Below are positions 11,326 to 22,785 of a stretch of DNA of 64,000 bases, in pieces. The stretch lies in the NCBI GenBank assembly GCA_003116995.1, contig BDSL01000005.1, forward strand, positions 806,001 through 870,000, read 5' to 3'. The notes under the pieces are model-generated. The model saw only the letters and a program-made list of their open reading frames with translations, did not search any database and was not told the DNA's origin. Origin of the DNA: Yamagishiella unicocca. Its lineage: Eukaryota > Chlorophyta > Chlorophyceae > Chlamydomonadales > Volvocaceae. The translations under genes were made by a program, and so were the position numbers. Position 1 is the first letter of the stretch. Each line of letters opens with the position of its first letter.

Positions 11326-14300
11326 TCAGGGAATGCCTTCCATCTGCGCCCACAAGGGCAACATGGCTTCAGTGCAGTCGGGCAGCTGGTCGCTATAGAC
11401 GATACACGAGCGAATGTTGGACAGGTAGCCGGGCAGCATGTGGTCGGAGGCGGACACGGCGCATATGCCCAGGCTTTCACCATGAGGGCACTCATCCTCA
11501 TTAGGCCATATGGTACAGTGCTCGTCCTGTACGACGTACGGCGCCGTGACGTGCTCGAAGCCGAACATCTTGGGCGGCACCTGAGGGAAGGGGTGGGCGG
11601 GGGTACGGGGCAGCTGGCGGTGATGGAACGGAACAGCGGCAGCGAGCAAAATGGGCCTTGCGTCAAGTCACGACAGCACCGCTCTGCCCAGTCCCCTGCA
11701 GCCGTAAAACCCAGCCCCCAAGCACACACACGGACACACACGCACACACACAGACACGCACACACACGTCCGCATGCCCTTCCGTCTTCGCTTGCTGTTC
11801 CCACGACACCTCGCAGCCGCCCACCTGAGGAATAATAAGTTCTAAATAATAATATTATTACGCCGGCCGGAGCCTGGCGCGTATTAAGGGGTGGGGGACT
11901 GAGGGGCGGACTCCGCCTCTACATGCCCACACCTCGCAGCCACCCACCTGAGGAATCATGTCGCTGCGGTGCACGTAGCGCCAGGTCACTTCCCCAAGGC
12001 CGTAACTTGCGTATAGCTCCTTGAAGCGGGGGTCGCCCACGCGGGGGGAGCCGTACGTGTAGATGCCGCTGATCTTGAGGCCCTGGGCGCATGTGTGTGT
12101 GCGTGTATACGTGCGGGCAGGCGGGCGGGCGGGCGGGTGGAGTAAAGGGCGGCCAGCGCCGTCGGGAGGTTTCTCGCGCCGGAATTTTAATTTGCTGCGA
12201 AGGTACCAGCCGCATCTCGCGTTCCTGCGCGCAATGAGCCCCCGGGGGGTCACCTCGTGCCAGGTACGACGCCCTAACCGCTACGGAGGCGGCCAACGAA
12301 GCAGCCGCACCTTTTCTGCCCACGTGTCATCCCCTTTGCCGTTCCCCCCCCGCCGCCGCCCCCGCTCACCTTATTCCTGAGGTCCATGGCACACAGTGTG
12401 GCCAGCGCCCCTCCAAGTGAGTGGCCCGTCAGCCACAGTGAGAACGGCTGGCCGTCAAGAGGTGTCCACCGGCCCGTGAGCTTCTTCTGGAAGACTTTGA
12501 GGCTCCCGATTACACTGACCAGCCCGGAATAGACCTGGGAGAGCAGGAGTGGGGGGGCCGAGAAGACCAGGGATGTTGCGAGGAAAACCCGTGTACCAGG
12601 GGGGGAGGGAGCAGGAGGGGGAGGTCCGGCGGTTGGGAGCCTGACACGGCCCGCAGGTTGGTGGGTTCGTGCTTTGGGGGCAGGCACCAAAAGTCAGGGC
12701 ACTGTGGATCATGCGTACGGCGGGGGACGCCGCCGGAGCTTGGTTGTTACCACCGCCCCTGCAACCAACCAACCGAAGCCCCCAACAGCCAACTGGCCCG
12801 CCCCAAACACGAAAAGTCAGTCGGAGCGCACGTAACCTACGTACCTTGGACTGCGCCTGGCGGTACGCCGACAAGAAGCCCTTGTGTACGCACGTCTCCT
12901 TCCCGTAGTCGGTGTTCTCGATGCATCGACTGCTCAGATCCGTCACCACGGTATCTGCGGAGGAGGTGTACGGGCCGTACCGTGCGTGCTCGTCAGCAGT
13001 CGTACAAGTGAGGTCTGATCCTGGGCAGGATGCAGAGGCCGTTCTCAGGGCCCCACTTACTCGCGGAGCCACACGCCCTCCCAGCCGGCGGCGGCACCAC
13101 TCACCAACCAGGCCGTCCGTCCCTCGGAATATCATGTAGACGTCCTTCCCGGTGCCCGCAATGATGAACTGCAAATGCACGAGCCGCGGCACGCAGTGAG
13201 GGGCAACAACCCAACGGAACAGGCCCTGGCCCGGACAGGGGGCTACGTACGACCCAACATGCCGTACATGTGGTACTGCAAGCACCAGGCTCCAACTCAG
13301 TGGGCTCTATTGGGCTGTGGAGAGCAGATGTGCTCCGATGCCAGGAGGCGAGAGCCCCGCGCGTCGCCGTACAACATACATTGTCGTACCTGCGTGTCGT
13401 CGATGGCGGTGTCGTCCTGGAATATGAATTCGTACTCCGTGAAGCCGTACCGGGTGAAGAGCTCCTTGAAGCGCTTGATGTACTGACCCTCGAAACCCTG
13501 TCAGGCGGCACCGGAGAACCCTACCTAAGACACCTGGCGAGCCGTGGCTGTATTGTGGGGTGCTTTCTTGCGTGTCGTGTTTTGGGGTGACGGGGACATC
13601 GGCACCGGAGACAGCAAGCCAGGGTTTCGCCGCCCCCCTGTAAGCCCCCTTTCCGCCCATGTACGGCGACAAAAAAGAGACATGATACGGACTACTCCCG
13701 GTGGTGGTAGTGGTGGTGGTAGTCCCTCAGTAACTCCCCCTTGCACCTACTCCACCTCTGGCCACCGCGCTTCGTTTCTTCTCCTCCCCCGCTTCGTTAT
13801 TTTGGCCCCTGTTTTTATTCCCCCCCGCTTTCTCTCGCCCGCCCTGATGCCCTCGGCTGCCCCCCCCCCCGCCACATGGCTCACAATGACTCGACGATGC
13901 TGACCGCGCTGGGATCTGGACACGTAAGTTCCGCCACTACTGGCTTTCGGCAGCCATTTCACTTTGTTTGCTGCATTTGCTGTGCGGAGGGCTCCGCAGC
14001 GACTTGTCGGTTAGCTTCGGTGCTGTCGCGTTTCTCGAGTCCGAATGGCGGCGCGCCACGGACCCAACCCAATGGCCCGCTCGCCACACGGCAAACTATG
14101 GTATTTTATTTCGTCACCACGGTAGCGGTCTGTTTGCGGCACGGGGTTGGGAGCGCCTGCGTGGGTCTCGCTCGTCGGCTGACCCCTCCGACCCTGGATC
14201 GTGGCGCGTAACCTCGTTTCGCAGCCTGCGTCCCGAAAGCGCATCTCTTCCAAAGCCAGCTCTCGCTTTAGTGCCTTTGTTTCTGTCGTGGGTTCTGGGA

Positions 14301-17300
14301 CTGGGATTCGGGCCCAGTCTTCCGGGTTCCGACTGCCCAACGAGATCCTCCGACATGCGCATCTAAACACGCGTCCCATACTGTCCTCCTGCCTATCAAT
14401 TGCCTTGCCTTAAATGCGCAACAAGCGTTCTATGCTACACGCCATATTTCTGCTCCAAGTTTGTCGGCTCACAGGTTTCCTCGCTCCCTGCAGACCATCC
14501 ACCACCATGGCCCCCGACCCCTGCCTACCTTTTGCAGACCCTCAAAGCTGGTGGAATAAGCGTAGTACGACATGATGTTCGCCAGGTAGCCGTTGATCAG
14601 CGCCGGGCCGGTGATGTTTTGGTAGTCTCCGTGCTGCGGAACGGCCCGGGGAGGGGAGGGGAGGTGCTTCAACGAACGAAATGTTCGTCGAGGAAGCAGT
14701 CGTGGAGCCGCCGCATCTCATCCCAGACCCGAAATCCAGACCAGCATGCTAGCGCATCATGCTTTGCGTCCACTTCAGCCCAACCGTTCTCCATCACGTC
14801 GTTTTCCCCCTACTTCCCCATGTATGTGTCGTTCTAACGGTTGCCTCGCTACCCAACCCCACCTGCGCCAACACCGTCGTCTCGTTGTTTGACCAGACGC
14901 CGTTGGTAAACCAGGACCTGCTCCAGGGGAGGCGAGGGGACGGGCAGCACCACCGCACGTCAGCATAAGGTGCCGGGCCGCACACAGCATCGCAACGACC
15001 AAATGCACGGACGGCGGCTGTGGCCGCTGTCGAGGGCTACGGCGCACGTGACCTCACGCACCTGCCGCTGGGGCAGTTTGGGTCGTAGTAGTCGGGGTCC
15101 GGCCAGTCTTTGGTGATGTTGTAGCCGCCATCGCCGCACACCTGCACCCGGGGCACCCGGGGCGGAGAAATGGAGGGAGCTCAGTGCGTGACGCCTCGGA
15201 GCAGAGTCGGACAGAGCAAAACAAAGCAGAGGACGGCAGAGCAGGAAAACTCCGGAGAGAACACTACCAGAGTAAAAACAAGCATGTGAGGCAAGGTGAG
15301 GATATGTATGTGTATTTAAATATGTGTGTGTGCGCCGAACGGCCGGGTAAGGGCAGCGCGGCCGGCCGCCTGCAGCAAGCCCCACCGGAACCACACAGAA
15401 CCGGTTCCTCTTCATTCCGGTCCACGTGGCTACACCAACCCCGCACATGCCCCCTGCTGCACCCCGCGGACCCGGGGGGCCCGGGCGGGTTCGTACCTTG
15501 TCGTATGCCACGTACTCTTCCTGGTAGATGAGGCAGTCCAGGCAGCTGTCCAGGCCCCACTGGCAGATGGGGGCGTTTCGTGCGGCCAGCCAGGCGCCGA
15601 ACGCGAGGCCTCCCCCGATGACGAACGAGCACAGCGCGATGGTTAGCGTGATGGCGCGCAGGAAGGGCAGGTCCCGACGGAACGGCCAGACCTGCGCGCG
15701 CATGACGCGTTTGTGGGGTTGCGTTGGGCAGGGAGGCACGTCACGCGTGCGACAAGTGCACGACGGCTTTTTACGGCAGGGGGTTTACATCGCAGGCGGG
15801 CCTCGTCGCTGCCTACGCACCTTGGAACAGGACACGGAGGCGAGGACGGCCGTTGGGAGGGCGTACAGCCCCGAGGTGTAGTTCCTGCGGAAGGTGTGGC
15901 CGAGTTTGGGATGTCATCGGTAAGGGATGCCGCAGCTCCAGGCGGAAAAGGTGCGGTCCACGGCGAACGGATGCGGGGAAGCGTGGAGCAGCAGTGGCAA
16001 CAGCAGCAACAGCAGGAGCAGCCCTAGCAGCACTTGCAGCAGCAACAGCAGGCCAAAGGGGTTGCGCAAAGGCGATCTGCAGACCTCTCCGACCCTGCCT
16101 CATTGCCTCCCTGCTGCCTCCCTCACTCATTTTCGCACCACCCACCGGGGGTCGAGGAGTCGTCCGATGCAGCAGCAGAGGCAGCAGCTGCAGCGGAAAC
16201 AGCACACGCAGCAGCGGCGGCAGGCGCCCCAAGTGGCCTTACCCGCGGCCGCACCCGCAGCCACGACCGCCTTGCCCGTGATCCCTGGCTTGCCTGCAGC
16301 GGGGTGCAGCGAGGTCCCCCAGGGCGGAGTCAGTTCGGACCAAGCAGCAACCCTGCATCCTACCCTGCGATCCCATGCGTCATCCCCGCCCCGCGCCGCA
16401 CCGCCCGACAGCCTGGGCCGTTTCCTGCAGCTGCATATCTGCAACCAGCCGCCCAACAACTCAACTAATTAACCGACAATCTACCCAACCACGTACCGAC
16501 TGCCTCGGCCGTTGGTGCAACCGCCGCGTCCACCTCGGTTTCCTCCGACACTGCTGCCACACCGCTCACTGCGTCCTCTGCGGACTCCGCCACAGGGCCG
16601 GGACCGGGGACGACCAGGCCTGGGGCGGCGGCGGCTGGGACCACCTCTAGGGCCGCAGCAGGCTCAGGAGATCCGGCTGTAGCTGCAACGGCAGCAGCAT
16701 CAGCGGCAGCGACGGCAGTCGCGACGGCGGCAGCAGCAGCACTGGTGCCAACCGCGGCGTCGTTCTCAGCAGCAGCGGCGGCAGTAGCAGCAGGAATAAC
16801 AGTAGCCTCGACGGCGGCGCCGGCCGCGACACCCCCCTCAGCAGTCGCAGCAGCAGCACTAGCAGCGGCAGCTCCAACCGCTTCTGCTGGCGGCGCCTCA
16901 TCAGCAGCCGTGGCGCCGGCCGTCTCCTCAGTCTCATCAGCCTTGCTTAAGGGCGCCAGCGCGACAGCACCAGCGGGCGCTGACAGGGTCGCACCCGCAG
17001 CCACCCCTGCCACAACAACGGCCGGCGTCGGCGCAAGCTCGTCGCTGGCGGCGGTCACGACCCGTGGGTCTGCCTTCGAAAGCCGATCCATGCCCTCCTC
17101 CGGCACAGGGGGGGCGGTGGCAGCAGCGGCAGCGGCAGCGGCGTCGTTGGAGCTGCTGCTGTCTCCATCCAGGCCCGACAGCACAGCCGTCTGGGCGTTA
17201 TCTTCCTCGTCCAACGCCTTCTCCCCGTGCGCGGTCACCACGGCCTCAGCGGCCTCCGCCTGGCCACCGTACGACCGAGGGATCCGTACGCCCTGCTGCC

Positions 17301-20054
17301 GTACCCACTCTACATCGAAGCGCGTGGGTCCGGGCCAGCAGTAGCCGAACAGCGCCGAGCGCAGCGCGCGCCACATCTCGTGCTTGATCGCCAGCTCCGA
17401 TACCACCACCGTCTCCGGAAGCAGGTAGGCCTGACCCATGGGTCGGCGCGCGCGTGCGGCGGTGGCGGGTTGCGGGCAGGAGCGTTGAGGGCGTGGCGTC
17501 GGGTCAGGGAACCATCGGAAAGTAAGGCCCGGGGCTACACCCCTACGGTACCCATGCTACTGCCGTCTTGCGGGATAGCTGCAACCCCCGCACTTGACGG
17601 AACTCCCTGCACCCATGCAAGTGGGACCGCTGTCCCCATTCTGGGACCGCTGTCTCCACGAGCAGGCACGATCTCGACCAGGGGCCCACTAGTGCGCAAG
17701 CAGGAAAGACCGCACTTTGCAAGGGCCTCCTCACTCAGGGCTAAAGCCCAGCGGCAGACGCCGCCCCTACAGAGGCCGACATGCCTCGATCGTCGGCGTC
17801 GTCAAAGCACGCATGCCTCCTAGTCGACTTGGCGGTTTGAACATACGATAAGCGACGCATTTCTTTCTTCTCGTGTCTGTAAACGTCCTACGGAGTTAGT
17901 CACTCACTCCCACCTGCAGCGGCTTCAGAAGACGTTTCTGCTGCTCCGTTAGACGCCTGCGGGCGGACGGGGGTTCGTGGATTTACTTATCATTACTGTG
18001 GGGTCCTTAATGGACCTTTGAGGGATACAGTGAGGGGCCCATGTGCCGACAACACCGGCGAGGGGACCTGGAATGAATATTTCCTCTTGTGTGGTGGCCG
18101 ATGGGCCCACGATGGGCGATGGATTGAAGGATCCCGGATGGGCGGGCGTGCAACGATGTGGCTTGCAAGGGCTTGCACAGTAGGTAAGGAACCGCTGGGG
18201 GTGACTAGCTGGAGTGGAGGGATTGCCGTGACTGCGGTTGTATGGGTTGCGACCGGGGTTTGTGTCGCTGCGGTCGGGGGCTCGGAGGACTTACGAGTAG
18301 TACATCAGCAGGTGAAACGACACCACGTTGACGACACCTAGCACCGCAAACGACAGGTACTCAGGGCCACTCTGCGGCGGTGAGGGGTGTCATTGGGTTT
18401 TCTCATGACTCATATGAGAGAGGCGGCAGGAGGGGGTACAGGATAATCCGCGAATCCACGGCCGACAAGCCGGGAGTGGGGTGTCATGGGGGCCAAGGGC
18501 ATGTGTCGACTGAGGTTACGCTATATGGGTGCCGAGCGAGGACAGCTAGCTAGCCGTAATCAGGAAAAAGCTGGGTGACTGTGCAGGCTGGTGCTTGAAA
18601 AAACGAAATTAACCGCAATCGCTGCTATCCCAGCCATTATATAAAGGCACTGCTGCGGCGCCCTGCATCGCACGTTGCCATCGGTCGCCGTGTCGGACAC
18701 GTCGGCGGAGAACACACAGCCCCAGGTTTAAACTCTTCACGCCCGCCCCCCAGCCCTCTCCCCCCCTCCCGTGCCCGCCCACCTTTCCATTGCGGCCCCA
18801 CCACTGGATAAGGCCCCACCAGGCCCACACGTTGAGTATGACCCAGATCCCGACGAAGAACACGAAGTACCAGGACTGCCACACCCGTCGCCGCTCGGGC
18901 TGCACCATAATGCCCAGGCTGAGCAGCCGGAAGGCCAGGTACCTTCGCACCACGTATTCGCACAGCAATACGAACTGCGGAGGGAGAGGGGACGGAAGGG
19001 ACCCGGAGGAGGGCTAACCGGAGACGGATTACGCGCGAAGGGGAGAGGCGGGGACGGCGCGCTCGTAGGTGGGAAGGGGGGCCAAGCAGGGTGCGGCAGG
19101 TGCAGATGACGGCGGTGTCATGTGGTGCTGCAGACATTACCGTTAGGTTTAATGCCCGGCAGTGGAAGCCATGCTCAGCGCGTATCAGTTTGCAACAATG
19201 TGACGTGTGCTGTCGTGGTCACGGTTATGGTCATGCTGACGTGGCACGGCGCCTGCACCTGCTGTCAAAAACACACAGGGCCCCATTCCCCCGTGCGCAC
19301 CTGCACCACCATGATGCCCGCCGGGTAGCACACCACCACCACCTTGTACAGGTACACCCACCAGCGGTCATAATCGGAGCCTGATGAGCGGTGGAAGCAC
19401 CGGGTGGGGAGCGGCGTCGTGGGATTTAGGGTTTGGTGGGGTTCTAGGGTTTAGTGGGGCTGAGGGTTTGGTGGGGCTGAGGGTTTGGTGGGGTTCTAGG
19501 GTTTGGTGGGGTTCTAGGGTTTGGTGGGGTTCTAGGGGTTGGTGGGGTTCTAGGGGTTGGCGGGGCTCTAGGGGTTGGTGGAGTTCAGTGCTCCCAGGAT
19601 ACGATGCTACGGGGGCGATGGCCCCCCCTCTGCTGCTGTCGACGGGCCGAGTGGGACCAGTGCAGAGATACGGTTGGTTTGCGTCCATATGGCCCTTGCA
19701 AGCAACTCTGTTCCGGAGCTTCCAGCTTCCACCGCTGCTCTTCAGCATCTGCTCCATCACAGCAGCAGCACCCTTAGACACTACAACTCTGGCAGGCTCA
19801 CCTGATCGGAAGTACCTAACGTTGGTCTCCAGCATGATCGCCAGCAGCATGACCACCACGTACAGCACCAGCTCCCACGTGCCCCCAACGATTTCCCGTA
19901 TGTAATGCCATACGGTTGGTGGTTTGAACGGCAGCGCGACCAGCTCGTCCTCCCGGACGAGCGGCGCCTTGATTCGTACTACATCCGCCTCTCCGTCGTC
20001 ATCAAGCGCCCGGGCTACCCCCGCCCGGGTGCGCGCCCAGGAACGGCGCAACAT
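11326..20054 (-). CDS. polytopic membrane protein with C-terminal class-3 lipase (Lipase_3) domain
   Basis: A probable membrane-anchored acylglycerol or glycerolipid lipase. The phase-checked exons are 20054-19802, 19380-19301, 18974-18783, 18371-18295, 17956-17914, 17430-16497, (16076-15821, see below), 15691-15497, 15141-15062, 14917-14863, 14633-14529, 13497-13390, 13168-13105, 13020-12845, 12534-12370, 12082-11948 and 11580-11326. The N-terminal half has about seven hydrophobic segments, including ELVLYVVVMLLAIM and WYFVFFVGIWVILNVWAWW. The 934-nt exon holds a long Ala-rich disordered insert. The C-terminus has VYMIFRGTD, the nucleophile elbow GHSLGG, YTYGSPRVGDPRF, the Asp in HRSDMIP and the His in SDHMLPGYL, so the catalytic triad is complete. 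The link between exons 16497 and 16076 is unresolved, and a TGA interrupts the latter. The first in-frame ATG is at 20054, but the frame stays open upstream to a possible 3' splice site near 20186. Confidence 0.8.
11721..11768. repeat. (CA)n-type microsatellite in last lipase intron
   Basis: An imperfect CA/GACA run lies inside the intron between the exons ending at 11948 and starting at 11580. Confidence 0.85.
19429..19579. repeat. 18-nt minisatellite in first lipase intron
   Basis: About eight imperfect copies of ttctagggtttggtgggg occur in an intron of the lipase gene. Some units contain TTTAGGG, reminiscent of plant-type telomere repeats, but the period and sequence are too degenerate to call telomeric. 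Confidence 0.85.
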
Positions 20055-20306
20055 GGAAGGTGGCGCGTCGTCAGCACTTTCGGGCGCGGGGGCTGGGGCG
20101 GCAACACGCCTGGGGTCGCCCGTCGGTAGTACGACATCGTACGGCAGGGGGTCTAGCAGGTGATTGTACGGTCCGTGGCGCCAGCCTGCAGGGAGAGGGG
20201 TGGGGCAGTGGGCTTGCGAAAGGCGGATGCCGGGTTGTGGCGCTGGGTAGGAGCTGTCGTTTGGCTAGGCGGCTGTTTCAGAGCATCACCTAGCTGAGCT
20301 TATGTT

Positions 20307-20314
20307 CCCTTATA
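20307..20314 (-). promoter_or_regulatory. TATA-like box for the lipase gene
   Basis: Minus-strand GGTATAAGGG lies about 255 bases upstream of the first in-frame ATG. It suits a promoter if the upstream open frame is 5' UTR. No initiator or other element was recognised. Confidence 0.3.
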
Positions 20315-22785
20315 CCAGACGTCTACTGCAGGCGGGTCGCAGGTGTCTACTTGGCCCGTGCATGAAACTCGATCTCACTCTGCACAGCAGGCTGTACGGC
20401 CCTATGCGTTAACCCCACTCTTCGGTTTTACTCCACACTCCAACTCAATTCCACCGAGTGTAACACATGGAATAAAATTGTTCAAACGCAATAATGCGCC
20501 AGGAGACGTTCTGCTGACAAGGATACAGCACCGGCCAGAGTGACCATAGAATTAACGGAGTGTACGCCACCGCTCGTCAACCAGCGCACCTTTGGACAAG
20601 CGCTTCCTTGTAGATTCATTACTGGCGACTGCCGCATCGACCTCGGCGTCCTTGTTAGCCATCTGGCGCTGGTGGGCGCTGGCAGACAGCAGCTGTCACC
20701 CGATATGTTGCAGGACTTGGGCGATGATTTCCGCTCTATACTATCTTATAACCTTTAATGACAAGCGATCACAGTATGCGACTCCTTTGTAGAATCAAGA
20801 TGGTACATCCCATTGAGTGCGACATGCTAAGGCACCGTCTTCTGGCTCCCTTGTAACTCTCGCATTCTGCCTTCAAAATTCACAGCCTGGTATACGAATG
20901 AGTAACGATGCCCCAGTTGAAAGAGAAGTGGCGGGATTGCCTGGGAAGGTGTCGACGAAGGCGCTTAAAGCTTGTCAAGCTACCACGGCCGCAGTCTGAA
21001 ATATACGTATAACTCTTAAATACAATGTAAGAATATGTTCCCAGTCGTTGCGACAACTAAGATGCGTTGCAGTGACCGTGGTCCGAGTTAAGAGCTACAA
21101 AGCACTGCGTACGCCAAGCTACGGGCTAAGAACACGACGTAAAAAAATTCCCAGTGAGCCCCTAAGTATGTACACAGTATCACAGCGTGTAAGCGTCATG
21201 CCAATGGCCGTACAGCCGCACCGTCCTACACCGTTCGGTTTGGCAACGGGGCCGGGACAACCCGGGAAGGGCGCGTTCTAATACGGGGATAAAAAGGATA
21301 ATAAGAAGGATTTACAGAATTCTTAAGCGTTCCGTTTACTTGCAAGCAGTGCTCAGGGCTATGCAAAGGTACATCTTTTTTTCCCTCAAAGTCTCCGTAG
21401 ACCGTAGTTCGCCAGCTCCGTCCGCGACCAGCGCCTGCGCGGCAAAACGCAAATTGCTCTCCTTTTGTCTATCAATTTGATGATGGGAATTGCAAATGGG
21501 GACTAACAGTTGGTGAAAGGTAAAGGTACGGCCTCGTTGACAAAAAAGAAACGCATTGCCCGAGTTAGAACCAAGCCCGCGTCACGTGTAAGGAAGGGTC
21601 GCAGCCAAAGGAGACCCTCTTCTACTGGCCTCGCAAAACAAGTCTTGAGGATGTGTTGTCACTGCGTGCTTGTCCCAGACAAACGCACATACCGCGCGTC
21701 CCATGGGTCGCGGGAACCCTCCCCCCAATCATGTTTCCATTCGGCCACACGTTGTCTCGTTAAGAATGCGTCTGAGCAGTGGCATGATCCAGCAAAGACT
21801 TGTCCGAGTGGCTGATCGCAGCAGCGGTGCTTCTTGCGTCATTCCGCTTCGGACGAATTCCGGTTCCAAGTACGACCACTTTGGAACCGCAGCTAGGGAA
21901 GAGCGGCCCGCGGGCGTTGAGCAACGCCTTGGACAAAGCAGGCGCCGGTCTTCGGTACGCCGCCTTACGGTGCGCCGCGCGCAGGGTAGCGCATAGGCTT
22001 GGGGCCGCATCTCCAACAAACATCGCTCGCGTAACGCACCCGCTGGTCCGGCAACGTCTCTTGGTCGAAGCTCCCTGGGATCGCGTCGCCAAGGCTGCCT
22101 CAGGATCATACAAACTTCAAAACGCCACAAGGAGCCCGGTCTAGTCAGGTCAGGTTGTGCTCAAGTCGTCCAGTCAAGGTAGAGCGCGGGCGCCTGCCTG
22201 CCTACCCATGCCAGGCACGCGACCCTAGCATCAGCAGGCGAGCATAAGGCCACCTAGCGTAGCGCTAGCGACTGTGGAGTTCAGATGGGGCGCGGTGTTC
22301 AATGATACAGAGGACGTGCCCATATGTGAATGCGCGGGAGGTGTTCTGCACCCAGCGGGACCACGAAGCAGCCGGTCTACTTGGGGCCGCAGGAGGGTGA
22401 CGCGATGTTGTACCACAACGCCTGGGAGGCGGTCTGTTTTTACTTCTGGTCTGGTGACGGGGCTGGCCTGGGCTCAGCTGGTCCGGTGCGCGTGGGGCAG
22501 TCTCCTCTCGGTGCAATCGCTGGGTCGGGGGCAGGGCAGGGCCTCCGTTTGCTTTCCTTTTTTCTGCTTTCTCCCGTCGCTTTTCATATGTTTAGGGCAT
22601 TGCACATGTACGGACAGCACTCACCGCAATCAACCCGCCCCCCCTCGCAGGCGCTCGTGACGGTGTGTCGCTCACAGCACCTCCACCCACCAACGTAGCT
22701 CCGGGCGGCACGCCGCTGCCAACCTGGTGCTGGTGGAAGGGGTGGAACGGGCGGAACGGACGGGTGGGCGGGCGTCTATCACCCA
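20315..22785. other. intergenic, no convincing gene
   Basis: The 2.5 kb between the lipase 5' end and the GT31 gene is AT-richer for 20.3-21.5 kb. A segment at 22370-22440 (plus) could encode PVYLGPQEGDAMLYHN, vaguely like the end of a 2-oxoglutarate oxygenase, but no exon chain supports it. Confidence 0.4.

Noticed and set aside
22370..22450. Possible 2-oxoglutarate oxygenase exon (GPQEGDAMLYHN)
   Set aside because: A single short similarity to the P-x-x-G-D-A-L-L-F pattern. No Fe-binding HxD segment or neighbouring exons were found.
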